Source: Picochlorum sp. 'celeri'
Taxonomy: Eukaryota; Chlorophyta; Trebouxiophyceae
DNA length: 64,000 nt
Assembly: GCA_010909725.1 (NCBI GenBank)
Contig: JAACMV010000019.1
Coordinates: 868,001 to 932,000 of the forward strand
Reading direction: 5' to 3'
The position numbers and the translations under genes were made by a program. Positions 22,571 through 31,517 of this stretch are shown piece by piece (the first letter of the stretch is position 1; each line of letters begins with the position of its first letter). The notes under the pieces are model-generated. The model worked only from the letters and a program-made list of their open reading frames with translations, was not told the origin of the DNA and ran no database searches.

Positions 22571-22978
22571 TCAATCCTTTTTGCTTCTATTCACAGCATT
22601 GGGTGTCTTGGCTTCCTCTGACACCTGGTAATCTGAAGCCGCAAAGGCATCCTTGGCAGTACCCTTCTCCTTTACCAAACGAGCAGTCTCCTTCAACTTC
22701 TCTCGACGCTCTCGTGCAGCCTTTGCAAGCTCTTTGGTCGATTTTCCCAGAGCATACGAGGCTTTTGGATCCAACAAAGCCATACCTACAACAGATACAA
22801 CAACTCCTGTGGTCCTCAGCACCCCACGTCGATCAATCCCATCCTCGCGATGAATAGATTGATGTTGATTTCCTTGTACAGATCGTAGGGGCTGTACGGA
22901 GGTCTGTGGACCGAGAGATTGGACGTGTCGGAGACGAGCTGAATGTGTTGCAGCTGGAGCACCCTTGAGAGCAAACAT
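22571..22978 (-). CDS. Small thylakoid-lumen protein with twin-arginine signal (unidentified)
   Basis: The 135-residue product has a bipartite signal. An N-terminal Ser/Ala/Arg-rich transit segment is followed by D-R-R-G-V-L-R, a hydrophobic stretch (V-V-V-S-V-V-G-M-A-L-L) and a S-Y-A cleavage site. That is a Tat-type thylakoid targeting signal, so the mature protein should reach the lumen. The mature part is about 55 residues, very basic (K-A-A-R-E-R-R-E-K-L-K-E), and includes S-D-Y-Q-V-S-E-E-A. I do not recognise the family. Photosynthetic function is inferred from targeting only. It is divergent from coproporphyrinogen oxidase across a 233-base shared promoter region, which would suit light-linked co-regulation. 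Confidence 0.7.
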   Translation of the reverse strand: MFALKGAPAATHSARLRHVQSLGPQTSVQPLRSVQGNQHQSIHREDGIDRRGVLRTTGVVVSVVGMALLDPKASYALGKSTKELAKAARERREKLKETARLVKEKGTAKDAFAASDYQVSEEAKTPNAVNRSKKD

Positions 22979-23211
22979 CGTGTTCTGAGAAAATTTTTAT
23001 CCGGTAAAAATAACCAATAAGAAAAAAACGACACGGTGCGGTGTTCGATCGGTACCATAAAGATTTCAGAGGAGAATCAGGAGAGAAAAGAAAGTCAGAA
23101 TGGTGAACGTTGTGGCTGATCTGGGAATCATTGTGGTGTATCTTGCTACGATTGGCTCGGATTTTTACTCATTATCAGCACAATTCTCGGATTCAGTGAT
23201 AGAGAGGGGCC

Positions 23212-24318
23212 ATGGTACAGAGCATGGGATATCCAGGGGTAGAGTCAATTGTCAGTTGTCATGGAAGGCGTGGATTGTCGTCGAGAGCGTCGATGCCTTC
23301 TCGACAGTGCCATAGAACGTCATCAGTAGTAGATAGAGGCAGTATGTGTGGGACAAGGCCTTTGAAATGGCGTGTACACGCCACTAATCACAGAGGAGTC
23401 CCAGGAAGTTTTGAAGAGTATGTTCTTGAACTGCAGCAGGATATTATCAAGACGGCGGAGGCAATGGATGGGTCGGGGAAGACATTCAAGAAGGACTCGT
23501 GGGAACGATCTCCTTCGTCATCTGGGTATGGTGTGACTGCGGTGTTGGAAGGTGGGCAGGTGGTTGAAAAGGCTGCCAGTAATGTGAGTATTATCCGCGG
23601 GGTGCTCTCTGAAACGAGAGCTCAATCGATGAGTAGTAGAGGAAGAGATTGTATTGATCCGCGGGGTGGACAAGAGTATTCTGCGGCTGCCATGTCGTTG
23701 GTGTTTCATTCTGCACATCCAGCAATTCCAACCCTGAGAGCTGATGTTCGAGTGTTTGAGGTTGGTGGGCAGCGGTGGTTTGGAGGGGGATGTGACTTGA
23801 CCCCATTTTATGTACACGAAGATGATTTCAGAGAATTCCATGGCTATTGGAAGAGTTTGTGTGATGAATACGATGATTCTCTGTACTCTCAGTACAAGAC
23901 ATGGTGTGATGAGTATTTTTACATTCCTGCGAGGAAGGAGCATCGAGGGATAGGTGGATTGTTTTTTGACGATTTGGATCAAGAATCAAGTTCATTTGAG
24001 AATGTCGAGGAGTTTGTGAGGCGGGTTGGGTATGGTATTCTTCCATCATGGATGCCTATTGTTGAGAGGCGTCGAAGTATGCCAATATCTGATCGAGAGA
24101 GGGATTGGCAGCTGGTGCGACGAGGCCGTTACTTGGAATTCAATCTGTTATATGATCGAGGTGTAAGGTTTGGTTTAGAGGGAGGGAGGATAGAAAGCAT
24201 TATGGTCTCTGCTCCACCTCTGATTGCATGGAAGTACAATGTTGTGCCAGAGGAGGGATCTCCAGAGGAGCAACTCCTGGAATTGCTTTCCGGGCAACCT
24301 AAAGACTGGGTACAGTAG
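23212..24318 (+). CDS. CPOX: Oxygen-dependent coproporphyrinogen III oxidase
   Basis: This 368-residue enzyme decarboxylates coproporphyrinogen III to protoporphyrinogen IX in heme and chlorophyll synthesis, usually in the plastid of algae. Conserved segments include S-L-V-F-H-S-A-H-P, T-L-R-A-D-V-R, R-W-F-G-G-G-C-D-L-T-P, H-R-G-I-G-G-L-F-F-D-D and R-R-G-R-Y-L-E-F-N-L-L-Y-D-R-G. The N-terminal 50 residues are Ser/Arg-rich, as in a transit peptide. The ATG at 23212 was chosen; another frame opens at 23100 but does not connect without an unproven splice. It converges on the hydrolase gene with 19 bases between stops. TGTAA lies at 24343-24347, already inside the neighbour's coding end. Confidence 0.93.
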   Translation: MVQSMGYPGVESIVSCHGRRGLSSRASMPSRQCHRTSSVVDRGSMCGTRPLKWRVHATNHRGVPGSFEEYVLELQQDIIKTAEAMDGSGKTFKKDSWERSPSSSGYGVTAVLEGGQVVEKAASNVSIIRGVLSETRAQSMSSRGRDCIDPRGGQEYSAAAMSLVFHSAHPAIPTLRADVRVFEVGGQRWFGGGCDLTPFYVHEDDFREFHGYWKSLCDEYDDSLYSQYKTWCDEYFYIPARKEHRGIGGLFFDDLDQESSSFENVEEFVRRVGYGILPSWMPIVERRRSMPISDRERDWQLVRRGRYLEFNLLYDRGVRFGLEGGRIESIMVSAPPLIAWKYNVVPEEGSPEEQLLELLSGQPKDWVQ

Positions 24319-24337
24319 TAAAGTTGATGCTTTATTT

Positions 24338-25327
24338 TCAATTGTAAGAATCACATGTATGTTTCATATGCGGGAGCATCAGCTCGGCCAGACCACTCGG
24401 ATTTTCTGCGTGCAACCAATGCCCTGCATTCTCCAGCTCATGCACACGCATCATGCCTCGACTGTTTGAGCTCAGGTGATGCAGCTTCTCTATTGATTCT
24501 TCGTCCCATCCTTTACTTTCCAGTGCACGGATGATTTCAACACGACACTGATCAGGTGGCTTTGCTAAAAAGTCGCTGTAATCAGTCTTGCCATATGATT
24601 CATACATATTAAATACCCCAGGGATGTGGAAGTTCCATACATACCCCTCATCGTCATTGCCTACCAAATTACTTCCTAGCCACTGCTGCAATCCCTTACT
24701 AAAACCGAGATTTTCTAATATCTCGTACAGTTCTGCTCTGCTTTCTAGTGGCTGGACAATCCCAGCAATTGTTTCCAACACCTTTAACACACCTAGAGCA
24801 TTCCGTTTGGATGATTCATCAAACGAAAATGGAAACGAATCTAGTGTCCAGACCTGACATGGTGTATCAAGCTGCCGAGCCACCTCGAGAGAGACTTTCC
24901 CGCCCAGAGAATGCCCTATAATCCTCTCCACACCTACTCCTGGAGTTGCCTTTTCTACCGTGTGAATCACATCTTGTGCCGCATTTTCAATCGTATCGGG
25001 ACCTGAAGGATCGAATATCTGATTTGATTTCCCATGATGGCGCAAATCCATCAGCAACACGCGATGTTTTGTAGAGCAGGTCTCGTCAGAGACCAACCCA
25101 TTGAACAGCACGTTGACAAACGTGCGAAGATTACGACCAGTCCCCAACAGCCCATGAAGAACGACTGATACACTCTCAGATTCATTTTGTTCGGCCCTTT
25201 CAAAGACCAGCTCCTCGTAGTGAAGCCCAGGACTTGAAGAAGAAGATGAAGAGAAGAAAGATTGACCAATGCGGGCAATGTTCCGCACGAGTGAGCCCTG
25301 AAGGCGACTATGAGAGTTTAATGACAT
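24338..25327 (-). CDS. Alpha/beta hydrolase, ABHD11-like
   Basis: The 329-residue protein carries the alpha/beta-hydrolase core. The oxyanion region is V-V-L-H-G-L-L-G-T-G-R-N-L, the nucleophile elbow G-H-S-L-G-G-K, the acid is in W-T-L-D-S-F-P-F and the catalytic His is in N-A-G-H-W-L-H-A-E-N-P. The D-L-R-H-H-G-K-S motif and overall length fit the ABHD11/YbfF esterase group, mitochondrial in animals. Its N terminus (S-R-L-Q-G-S-L-V-R-N-I-A-R) and following Ser run look like an organellar presequence. The substrate is unknown. No introns are seen. Confidence 0.85.
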   Translation of the reverse strand: MSLNSHSRLQGSLVRNIARIGQSFFSSSSSSSPGLHYEELVFERAEQNESESVSVVLHGLLGTGRNLRTFVNVLFNGLVSDETCSTKHRVLLMDLRHHGKSNQIFDPSGPDTIENAAQDVIHTVEKATPGVGVERIIGHSLGGKVSLEVARQLDTPCQVWTLDSFPFSFDESSKRNALGVLKVLETIAGIVQPLESRAELYEILENLGFSKGLQQWLGSNLVGNDDEGYVWNFHIPGVFNMYESYGKTDYSDFLAKPPDQCRVEIIRALESKGWDEESIEKLHHLSSNSRGMMRVHELENAGHWLHAENPSGLAELMLPHMKHTCDSYN

Positions 25328-25547
25328 GATATTTTGTATACTTAATGGGTCTAGAGGCGAATCGACTGCTGTTCAAATGAACAGGGTACCCATGTCCATG
25401 ATCAGATGTCTTGTTTGAAAAGGATCCCTCATCCAAAGAGATTTATCCCAGCGATCCTCCTTCCCAAATAGCCTAAGAATTCAATACATATGTAAATTTA
25501 ATGTTTCAGTATATAGTGGGTTTGTAACTGTCCTTTTGGTGTGATAT

Positions 25548-27386
25548 ATGGTTTTGACAGTGCGTCAGCCCTATCATCGCGCTTCTCTCCCTTCGATTGG
25601 AGGGCCTCGTGCGTTTTCGGTCGTATATAAATGGGATTTGATCCATTCATTACGGTGCAAAGAGACTGGTGGGTATCAGGCACGGAGAACATGGGCGTCA
25701 AGGAAGGACACTGGAGTTGAGCCTGACCTGACCATTATTCACTTTAATGATGTCTATGACATCTTTCCATCAGAATCTGAGCCTGTGGGTGGTGCAGCTC
25801 GCTTTGCAAAGCTCGTAAAGGATCAATGCCAAGGGGAGTGTCGACCTCTCATTTTATTCTCAGGAGACTGTCTCAACCCCAGCACATTATCTGCATTTAC
25901 AAAAGGTGAGCATATGGTTCCAATCATGAATACTATTGGAGTGGATGTGGCTGCATTAGGAAATCATGATTTTGACTTTGGGATTCAAGAACTGGAGAAG
26001 AGGATGGCGGAATTTGAATTTCCCTGGATTATTTCCAATGTTCTGGACAGCAGGACCAAAAAGCCACTTGCTGGGGCAGAGGAGTCTGTTGAATTGGAGT
26101 ATAATGGTATGAAATTAGGAATCATCGGTCTTGTGGAGAGAGAATGGCTCGCGACTATTCCAAGTATTGATATGGAGCAGGATGTGGTGTATATAGATTT
26201 TGTTGCCAAGGGACGAGAGTTGTGCAACCAATTGCTGGCGAATGGTTGTGATATGATTATAGCATTGACGCATATGAGGGCCCCAAATGATGAAATTTTA
26301 GCGTCTCATGTACCGGATATCCACCTCATCTTGGGTGGGCATGATCATAGCCCTCATGCAGATTTTGTTCCACCACATGGGACATTGCTTTTGAAGAGTG
26401 GGACGGATTTTCGTGAATTTTCGGTTTTAAAAGTAACTAAAAGGGCTGGGAATGGTAGTACTCCTTGCACGGACACGGTTGAACCAACGACAAATGAGAC
26501 TGATTCGGAGGTGGACTGTTGTGCACGTTCAAGAGAGGATGTCCTTGTGTCATGGAAACGAATGTATGTTACATCATCAACTCCAGAGGATGAAGAGGTT
26601 GCTTGTATTGTGAGGAAGTATAATGATGTGATGGGTGAAAAAATATTGAGTCCTCTGGGCTGGACGCTTGTGGATTTGGATGCGCGTTTTGACAGTGTTA
26701 GGAATACAGAGACGAGTCTAGGTAATTTGCTTGCTGATGTGATGAGATTGGGAATGGGGTTGCCAATCGATGGAGCACTGCTCAACTCGGGCACCATTCG
26801 GTCTGATAGGATACATCCAGCTGGTCAACTGGCTGTGAAGGATTTGATTACAATGCTGCCATTCACGGACGAATTGGTTGTGGTTGAGATGACTGGCAAG
26901 GACATTATTGATGCACTTGAAATTTCAGTGAGTTCGTGGCCAGCAAAGGAGGGAAGATTCCTACAGGTTTCTGGGATTTCGTATTCTTTTGATCCATCGA
27001 AAGAGTCGGGTGAGCGAGTCATAGCAGACAGTGTGTGTGTCGGTGGGAAGCCAATTGTGCTGGATACCAAGTACACAATCGCAACAAAGGCCTACCTTCG
27101 CAGCGGCAAGGATGGATTCACTACATTGAAAAAGGCAAAAGTTGTGTTAGATCCAGAGACGGCTCCACGGCTGGTGACATTAATATATGCTCTGCTGTCA
27201 CGTATTCAAACTTTGAATGATTGTCTGGAGAAGAATGGAAGTATTGATGACTGTTCAAATACATGCTCTGTGCTACGAGGAACACAACTGGTGACACTTT
27301 GCCACTATGATGAGGTGAACAAAAAGTATGGCGTCTCGCCGGGCCTTGAAGGTAGAATTTCGAACGTTATAAGCGTACATACATAA
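25548..27386 (+). CDS. 5'-nucleotidase/UshA-family metallophosphoesterase
   Basis: The 612-residue product has the calcineurin-like metallophosphatase N domain: I-I-H-F-N-D-V-Y-D, L-F-S-G-D-C-L-N, A-A-L-G-N-H-D-F-D-F-G, A-L-T-H-M-R and L-G-G-H-D-H. These are the metal ligands and the active-site N-H-D. The C-terminal 5'-nucleotidase domain has L-L-N-S-G-T-I-R-S-D-R and S-G-I-S-Y-S-F-D-P. Such enzymes release nucleosides or phosphate from nucleotides and related esters. There is no clear signal peptide at the chosen ATG (25548), so a cytosolic or organellar location is possible; the first 60 residues are poorly conserved and might include an unrecognised intron. It converges on DRG1. Confidence 0.85.
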   Translation: MVLTVRQPYHRASLPSIGGPRAFSVVYKWDLIHSLRCKETGGYQARRTWASRKDTGVEPDLTIIHFNDVYDIFPSESEPVGGAARFAKLVKDQCQGECRPLILFSGDCLNPSTLSAFTKGEHMVPIMNTIGVDVAALGNHDFDFGIQELEKRMAEFEFPWIISNVLDSRTKKPLAGAEESVELEYNGMKLGIIGLVEREWLATIPSIDMEQDVVYIDFVAKGRELCNQLLANGCDMIIALTHMRAPNDEILASHVPDIHLILGGHDHSPHADFVPPHGTLLLKSGTDFREFSVLKVTKRAGNGSTPCTDTVEPTTNETDSEVDCCARSREDVLVSWKRMYVTSSTPEDEEVACIVRKYNDVMGEKILSPLGWTLVDLDARFDSVRNTETSLGNLLADVMRLGMGLPIDGALLNSGTIRSDRIHPAGQLAVKDLITMLPFTDELVVVEMTGKDIIDALEISVSSWPAKEGRFLQVSGISYSFDPSKESGERVIADSVCVGGKPIVLDTKYTIATKAYLRSGKDGFTTLKKAKVVLDPETAPRLVTLIYALLSRIQTLNDCLEKNGSIDDCSNTCSVLRGTQLVTLCHYDEVNKKYGVSPGLEGRISNVISVHT

Positions 27387-27415
27387 ATTATTATCACACA
27401 GTGTGAAGAATATCC

Positions 27416-28755
27416 TCAAGTTTTCAATGGCTTCTTCTTCTCGCGGTCAACAGTCCGGACATATTCGTTTCCACCTTGTCTAAATCTTCCTCGAGCTTCA
27501 GACCCACCAATAACCTTCTTCTTGACTATTTGAACGACATCTTCGTCCTCTAAATGATGTGCTAATCCACATCGCTGCGGCATATGCTTGGAACTCGTTC
27601 CCCAGACAAGGGCATAATTGAACTCTTCCAGCATATTCTTATGAATGTATCTACAAAAATGTTTCAAAGTTGTCCCACCTCTGTCTTCACTCAACACTAT
27701 TGGATCATCAAAGTCGGGTTTTTTACCCGTCTTTTTGGTGTACACTCGCACAAGACCCATCATATCCCAAACTCTCTCCAACAGACCATCCATGTTTAGG
27801 TCCTGGTAGCAGGACACGGGAATAGAATTGGGCCTCCGTGCAATCTCGTCCACTTCCTCCATAGTACACACATCAACTTTATTATAGACGTAAAGGCATT
27901 TTATGTAGCGCCTATTACCCTCAATCACATCAATCAAATCATCCACTGAGACATCTTCCTTGAGGATGACATCAGCGTTATGAACCTTGTACTCTGCCAA
28001 AATCCTCTGTACCATTTTATCATCAACTGTACTTTGTGGAACAAGCGATGTAATTGTTAAACCCCCAGTCTTTTTCTTTCTGAATGTAATATTCGGAGGA
28101 TCTCTATTCAGCCTCATCCCAACAGACTCCAACTCTCTTGTCAGAATCTCCCTATGATAATGAGGTTTACTAGCGTCTAATACCATGAGAAGCAAATCTG
28201 CAGACTTGCATACAGCAATCACCTGCCTTCCTCTACCCTTGCCCTCTGAGGCCCCTTCGATAATCCCAGGAAGATCCAAGAGCTGTATCTTTGCATCATT
28301 GTAGTGAATCACTCCAGGAATACAGGTCAACGTTGTGAACTCGTACGCAGCAGTCTCGGAGTTTGTCCCAGTTAACTTGGTCAAGAGCGTCGATTTACCC
28401 ACAGAGGGAAATCCAATTAATGCACAGCGTCCATCTCCAAACTTGGTGACTTCAAAACCTTCCCCTCCTCCAGAAGACCCTCCCTGTGGTATATGTGACG
28501 ATTCATTCATTACATTGGCACATTATCAGCATCATAAGACACACATACCTTTGCTGGATCCTGCAATTGAGTTCGTAGCTTTGCCAACTTTGCCTTCAGC
28601 TGACCCAAGTGGTACTCAGTTGCCTTGTTCTTCTGAGTCCGGCTCATCTACAGACCCATGTGGCATTTTAATACATATTCAACATAAATATGTGGTAAAA
28701 CACAATGCATGCGCACCTCGAGCTCAATTTCCTTAATCTTCTCAAGGATGCCCAT
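27416..28755 (-). CDS. DRG1: Developmentally regulated GTP-binding protein 1
   Basis: Three exons: 28755-28717, 28647-28549 and 28483-27416, with introns of 69 and 65 bases; 401 residues. Exons 1-2 supply the DRG1 N-terminal helix (M-G-I-L-E-K-I-K-E-I-E and T-Q-K-N-K-A-T-E-Y-H-L-G). The GTPase has G1 G-F-P-S-V-G-K-S-T, G3 D-L-P-G-I-I-E-G-A and G4 N-K-V-D. The G domain ends with a TGS region (R-G-G-T-T-L-K-H-F-C ... G-T-S-S-K-H). DRG1 binds the ribosome with its DFRP partner and aids stalled translation. A basic tail of about 30 residues (G-R-F-R-Q-G-G-N) extends beyond the usual TGS end. The in-frame ATG at 28510 lies inside intron 2 and should not be used. Confidence 0.93.
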
Positions 28756-29113
28756 TGTGCCACTTGAGAGAAGATAGTACCCAACCAACAAGACAAATTA
28801 CCAAATCCCCGTCTAAATATCTAGATCGTATAGCATTTGTACCACTAATTGTGCTGGAGAGCCCATAACCATGGAATACATTGACAATCCATGTTCAAAT
28901 AAGAAAGTGAAGATAGCATGTTCCCATCCAGACTGTTCTTTGACCGGTAGATGTTTCACAGATTGCTTCATGGACCAAAAACTGCTCATCTGGCATTTCG
29001 ATCATCCCTCACTTGAAATTGATTTTTTGTCTCTTTTCTTTCTTGTCGACGGCAATGTTTGGAGACGGATATTTTGTTCATCATTAGAAGGGTGTATCGT
29101 AACTAGCGCAACA

Positions 29114-30145
29114 ATGACTGCGATATCTCATAGCAAGAGACTTACGACTGGCTGTCCAAGCCCGTCACTACATGGAGTATTGCCGCGTTCATTCCCTCGA
29201 CATGTGACGATCCGTCGGCATCTAGTGCGTTTCAATGCCATATCACCCTCTTTGGACAAGCTGGATGGGCTTTTGCATCAGTCTCATGGCAGTAAGACAG
29301 CGTCTAGAGAGAAGGAGGCAGTCTCACTGGTGAGGGAACTTGTTGAATCTGGTGAACTCAAGGCATTTGGGCAGGGCCGACAAGTGCCAAAGCGGTCCTA
29401 CACAATAGAAGAACTCAGACTGAACAAAATTAATACCAAAGATTTCTTGGCACCAGAAGACACAACACTGGATGACGTGAGGACAAAATTGCAACTGTCT
29501 GCTGCAGCTGGTTTGCTCGCTGGGTTTGTGACCCACGCGGTGGATACATTTTACCTCGTTCAGACTATTATATTCCTAGGACTAATACTGACAGCAGATC
29601 AGGTGGCAAATGCGGGTGGGTTAGAGGCCCTCGTGGTTGATAGTGCGGCTAGAGTCCTCAATTCAACATATCATGAGAGAGTTGCCAAGCACGAGGCTGG
29701 GCATTTATTGATTGCGTATTTGTTAGGGCTGTTACCCAAAGGATACACACTTTCTAGCTGGGAGGCGTTTATGGAAAACAGGAGACTGAATTTCCAGGCA
29801 GGAACAACCTTTTGTGATTCTGAATTTCAGGAAGAAATTGCACAGGGCAAGTTGTCCTCCTCCTCCTTGGATGTGTATGCCTGTGTTGCTCTAGCCGGGG
29901 TAGCTACAGAGTGGCTTCGATACGGCAGAGCAGAAGGAGGTCTTTCCGATATCATGCAGTTGGATAACTTGATGCGGGCCCTCGGATTCACACAGGCCAA
30001 GGCAGATGATCAAGTACGATGGGCGGTGCTCAATGTTGTTACACTGCTTCGAAGGCACGAAAAAGTGCAGGATAAACTTGCGAATGCTATGATGAGAAAT
30101 GCAAGTATCAGTGAATGTATTCGAGTGATAGAAGATAATTTCTAA
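29114..30145 (+). CDS. Plastid FtsH-like M41 metalloprotease-domain protein lacking the ATPase
   Basis: The ATG at 29114 gives 343 residues beginning with a Ser/Arg/His-rich segment (H-S-K-R-L-T-T-G, R-S-F-P-R-H-V-T-I-R-R) typical of a chloroplast transit peptide. Two hydrophobic stretches follow near residues 140-185. The M41 zinc motif is V-A-K-H-E-A-G-H-L-L. The rest is the helical M41-like domain with A-L-A-G-V-A-T-E-W and G-G-L-S-D-I-M-Q-L-D. No Walker motifs are present, so this is the ATPase-free family found in plant and algal chloroplasts (At5g27290-like). The HEAGH residues are intact, so activity is possible but unproven. The frame is open from an earlier ATG at 28871; that longer start would put a poor leader before the transit peptide. 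Confidence 0.75.
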   Translation: MTAISHSKRLTTGCPSPSLHGVLPRSFPRHVTIRRHLVRFNAISPSLDKLDGLLHQSHGSKTASREKEAVSLVRELVESGELKAFGQGRQVPKRSYTIEELRLNKINTKDFLAPEDTTLDDVRTKLQLSAAAGLLAGFVTHAVDTFYLVQTIIFLGLILTADQVANAGGLEALVVDSAARVLNSTYHERVAKHEAGHLLIAYLLGLLPKGYTLSSWEAFMENRRLNFQAGTTFCDSEFQEEIAQGKLSSSSLDVYACVALAGVATEWLRYGRAEGGLSDIMQLDNLMRALGFTQAKADDQVRWAVLNVVTLLRRHEKVQDKLANAMMRNASISECIRVIEDNF

Positions 30146-30191
30146 CTATATACTGTAACGTTACAACACTAGAAATCAGAAATGTATGAAA

Positions 30192-30728
30192 TCATGCACT
30201 TGTGTCCTTCTGCACAACCACCTTGAAGCTTCCGACAACCTCTGCGTGGAGCTTGACAGTTGCATCATATGTTCCTAGAGTCTTGATTTCTGGAAGCGTG
30301 ACGCTGCGCTTCTCTAACTCTCTGCCTGTCTGCATTTTGATGGCTTCAACAACATCAGCTGCGCTGACAGAGCCAAAGATTTGATCACCCTCTCCCACCT
30401 TCTTCTTGATGACAAACTTGCCAATTGTGGACAATGCTGTAGCCATAGCCTGTGCCTTTGCCTTCTCTTCCATACGAGCACGCTCTTCAACAGCCTTTTG
30501 CCTCTGAATCTCCTCTAAGATGTTTTCAGTCGCCAGGGCGGCATATCCTTGTGGCTTGAGGTAGTTTCTGTAGTATCCCGTTGGCACAGATTTGAGCTCA
30601 CCCTCATTACCGAGGCTAGGGACCTGCTTTGTAAGCACCACCTGCACCTTTTTGGTCACTGCACGCTGGGCAACGACGCGAAGCCCGCGACGAGAAGGGG
30701 AGGCCACAGCCTTGCTTGGCTTCTGCAT
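30192..30728 (-). CDS. RPL9: Plastid ribosomal protein bL9
   Basis: The 178-residue protein has a short basic transit peptide (K-P-S-K-A-V-A-S-P-S-R-R-G-L-R) followed by the bL9 N domain: V-Q-V-V-L-T-K-Q-V-P-S-L-G-N-E-G-E-L-K-S-V. The signature P-x-G-Y-x-R-N-Y-L-x-P-x-G-x-A appears as P-T-G-Y-Y-R-N-Y-L-K-P-Q-G-Y-A. The connecting helix and C domain (F-G-S-V-S-A-A-D-V-V, E-K-R-S-V-T-L-P-E-I-K-T-L-G) are complete. bL9 binds 23S rRNA at the base of the L1 stalk. Bacterial-type L9 in nuclear DNA implies a plastid or mitochondrion; the transit peptide and phylogenetic context suggest plastid. It converges on the FtsH-like gene. Confidence 0.9.
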   Translation of the reverse strand: MQKPSKAVASPSRRGLRVVAQRAVTKKVQVVLTKQVPSLGNEGELKSVPTGYYRNYLKPQGYAALATENILEEIQRQKAVEERARMEEKAKAQAMATALSTIGKFVIKKKVGEGDQIFGSVSAADVVEAIKMQTGRELEKRSVTLPEIKTLGTYDATVKLHAEVVGSFKVVVQKDTSA

Positions 30729-31156
30729 GGCACGAATTAGATGACGCTGGTCAACTATTCTTGGTACATTTTACATACGAATATCGTAGAAATGTGAGAA
30801 TGCTACATCTACGCTATTCTCGGGCATATACAAGCACTCGTTACAGCAGTCGACGTACCGTGCTGAAAGTCGTTCTCAGTCCTGTTGATGTCTGCATGGC
30901 GGATCTCTTATATCTATGTATCAAATAGTATTGAACTCGGCCTTGTCCACAGTCCAATCTTCTTGTCGTAGTATCTCACCTCCATGTGCGGCGATGGCTC
31001 AGGGCAGCGAAAGTTTCCATCACTTCTTCCCATCAACACACGCCTTGGATAGGTCGAGTGACACAATCATCCCACGATATTCAAGCGTGCATTTCTTGAT
31101 TAAAATTGATTTTGAATTGCATCAATCTCACGCATGGTCAAAAATTTACCAAAAAT
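30729..31156. other. Intergenic region between RPL9 and HYPK
   Basis: About 430 bases lie between divergently transcribed genes. Short open frames exist on the plus strand but none has conserved features or good start context. No tRNA-like fold or repeat was recognised. It is probably two promoters. Confidence 0.4.
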
Positions 31157-31495
31157 ATGGCGGATACGAGAGAAGATGCCGGTCGAGGGCAGCATATGAA
31201 AGAACAGGAACATGCCCAGTTGGACAAAGTCACTGATAATGTGGAACAGAGAGAGCTTCAAGGCGCAGACACGTCTAAAATTCAACAAGCTATGAGTAAA
31301 CTGGCTGCACAGCAGCAAGCGGCAAAGCAAGAAGCTTTGAAAATAGAGAGAGAGTTGGCATCTGTCAAGGTAGAAGAGGACCATGTCAGGATCATCAAAA
31401 ATCAGTTTGACATGCACCAGAGGCAGGCAGAGCGGGCGTTAAAAGAATGTAAAGGCGATCTGAAAGCCACAATAGAGCACTTGATTTCATCATGA
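31157..31495 (+). CDS. HYPK: HYPK-like (Huntingtin-interacting protein K) UBA-domain protein
   Basis: The 112-residue product begins M-A-D-T-R-E-D and is polar and helical. Its C terminus (E-E-D-H-V-R-I-I-K-N-Q-F-D, Q-A-E-R-A-L-K-E-C-K-G-D-L-K-A-T-I-E-H-L-I) matches the HYPK/NAC-alpha type UBA domain. HYPK binds the ribosome-associated NatA N-terminal acetyltransferase (NAA15/NAA10) and modulates it. The frame opens earlier (31106) without an ATG. TGTAA lies 6 bases after the stop (31501-31505), and the next gene's stop is 22 bases away in convergent orientation. Confidence 0.8.
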   Translation: MADTREDAGRGQHMKEQEHAQLDKVTDNVEQRELQGADTSKIQQAMSKLAAQQQAAKQEALKIERELASVKVEEDHVRIIKNQFDMHQRQAERALKECKGDLKATIEHLISS

Positions 31496-31517
31496 ATGTT
31501 TGTAAACGGAATTGATC

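Noticed and set aside
23100..23315. Upstream 71-residue frame as CPOX exon 1
   Set aside because: It has no splice signal joining it in frame; CPOX has its own ATG at 23212 with a transit peptide.
28484..28510. In-frame ATG giving DRG1 an alternative N terminus (M-N-E-S-S-H)
   Set aside because: It lies inside intron 2; splicing to exons 1 and 2 yields the correct DRG1 N-terminal helix, so the ATG is intronic.
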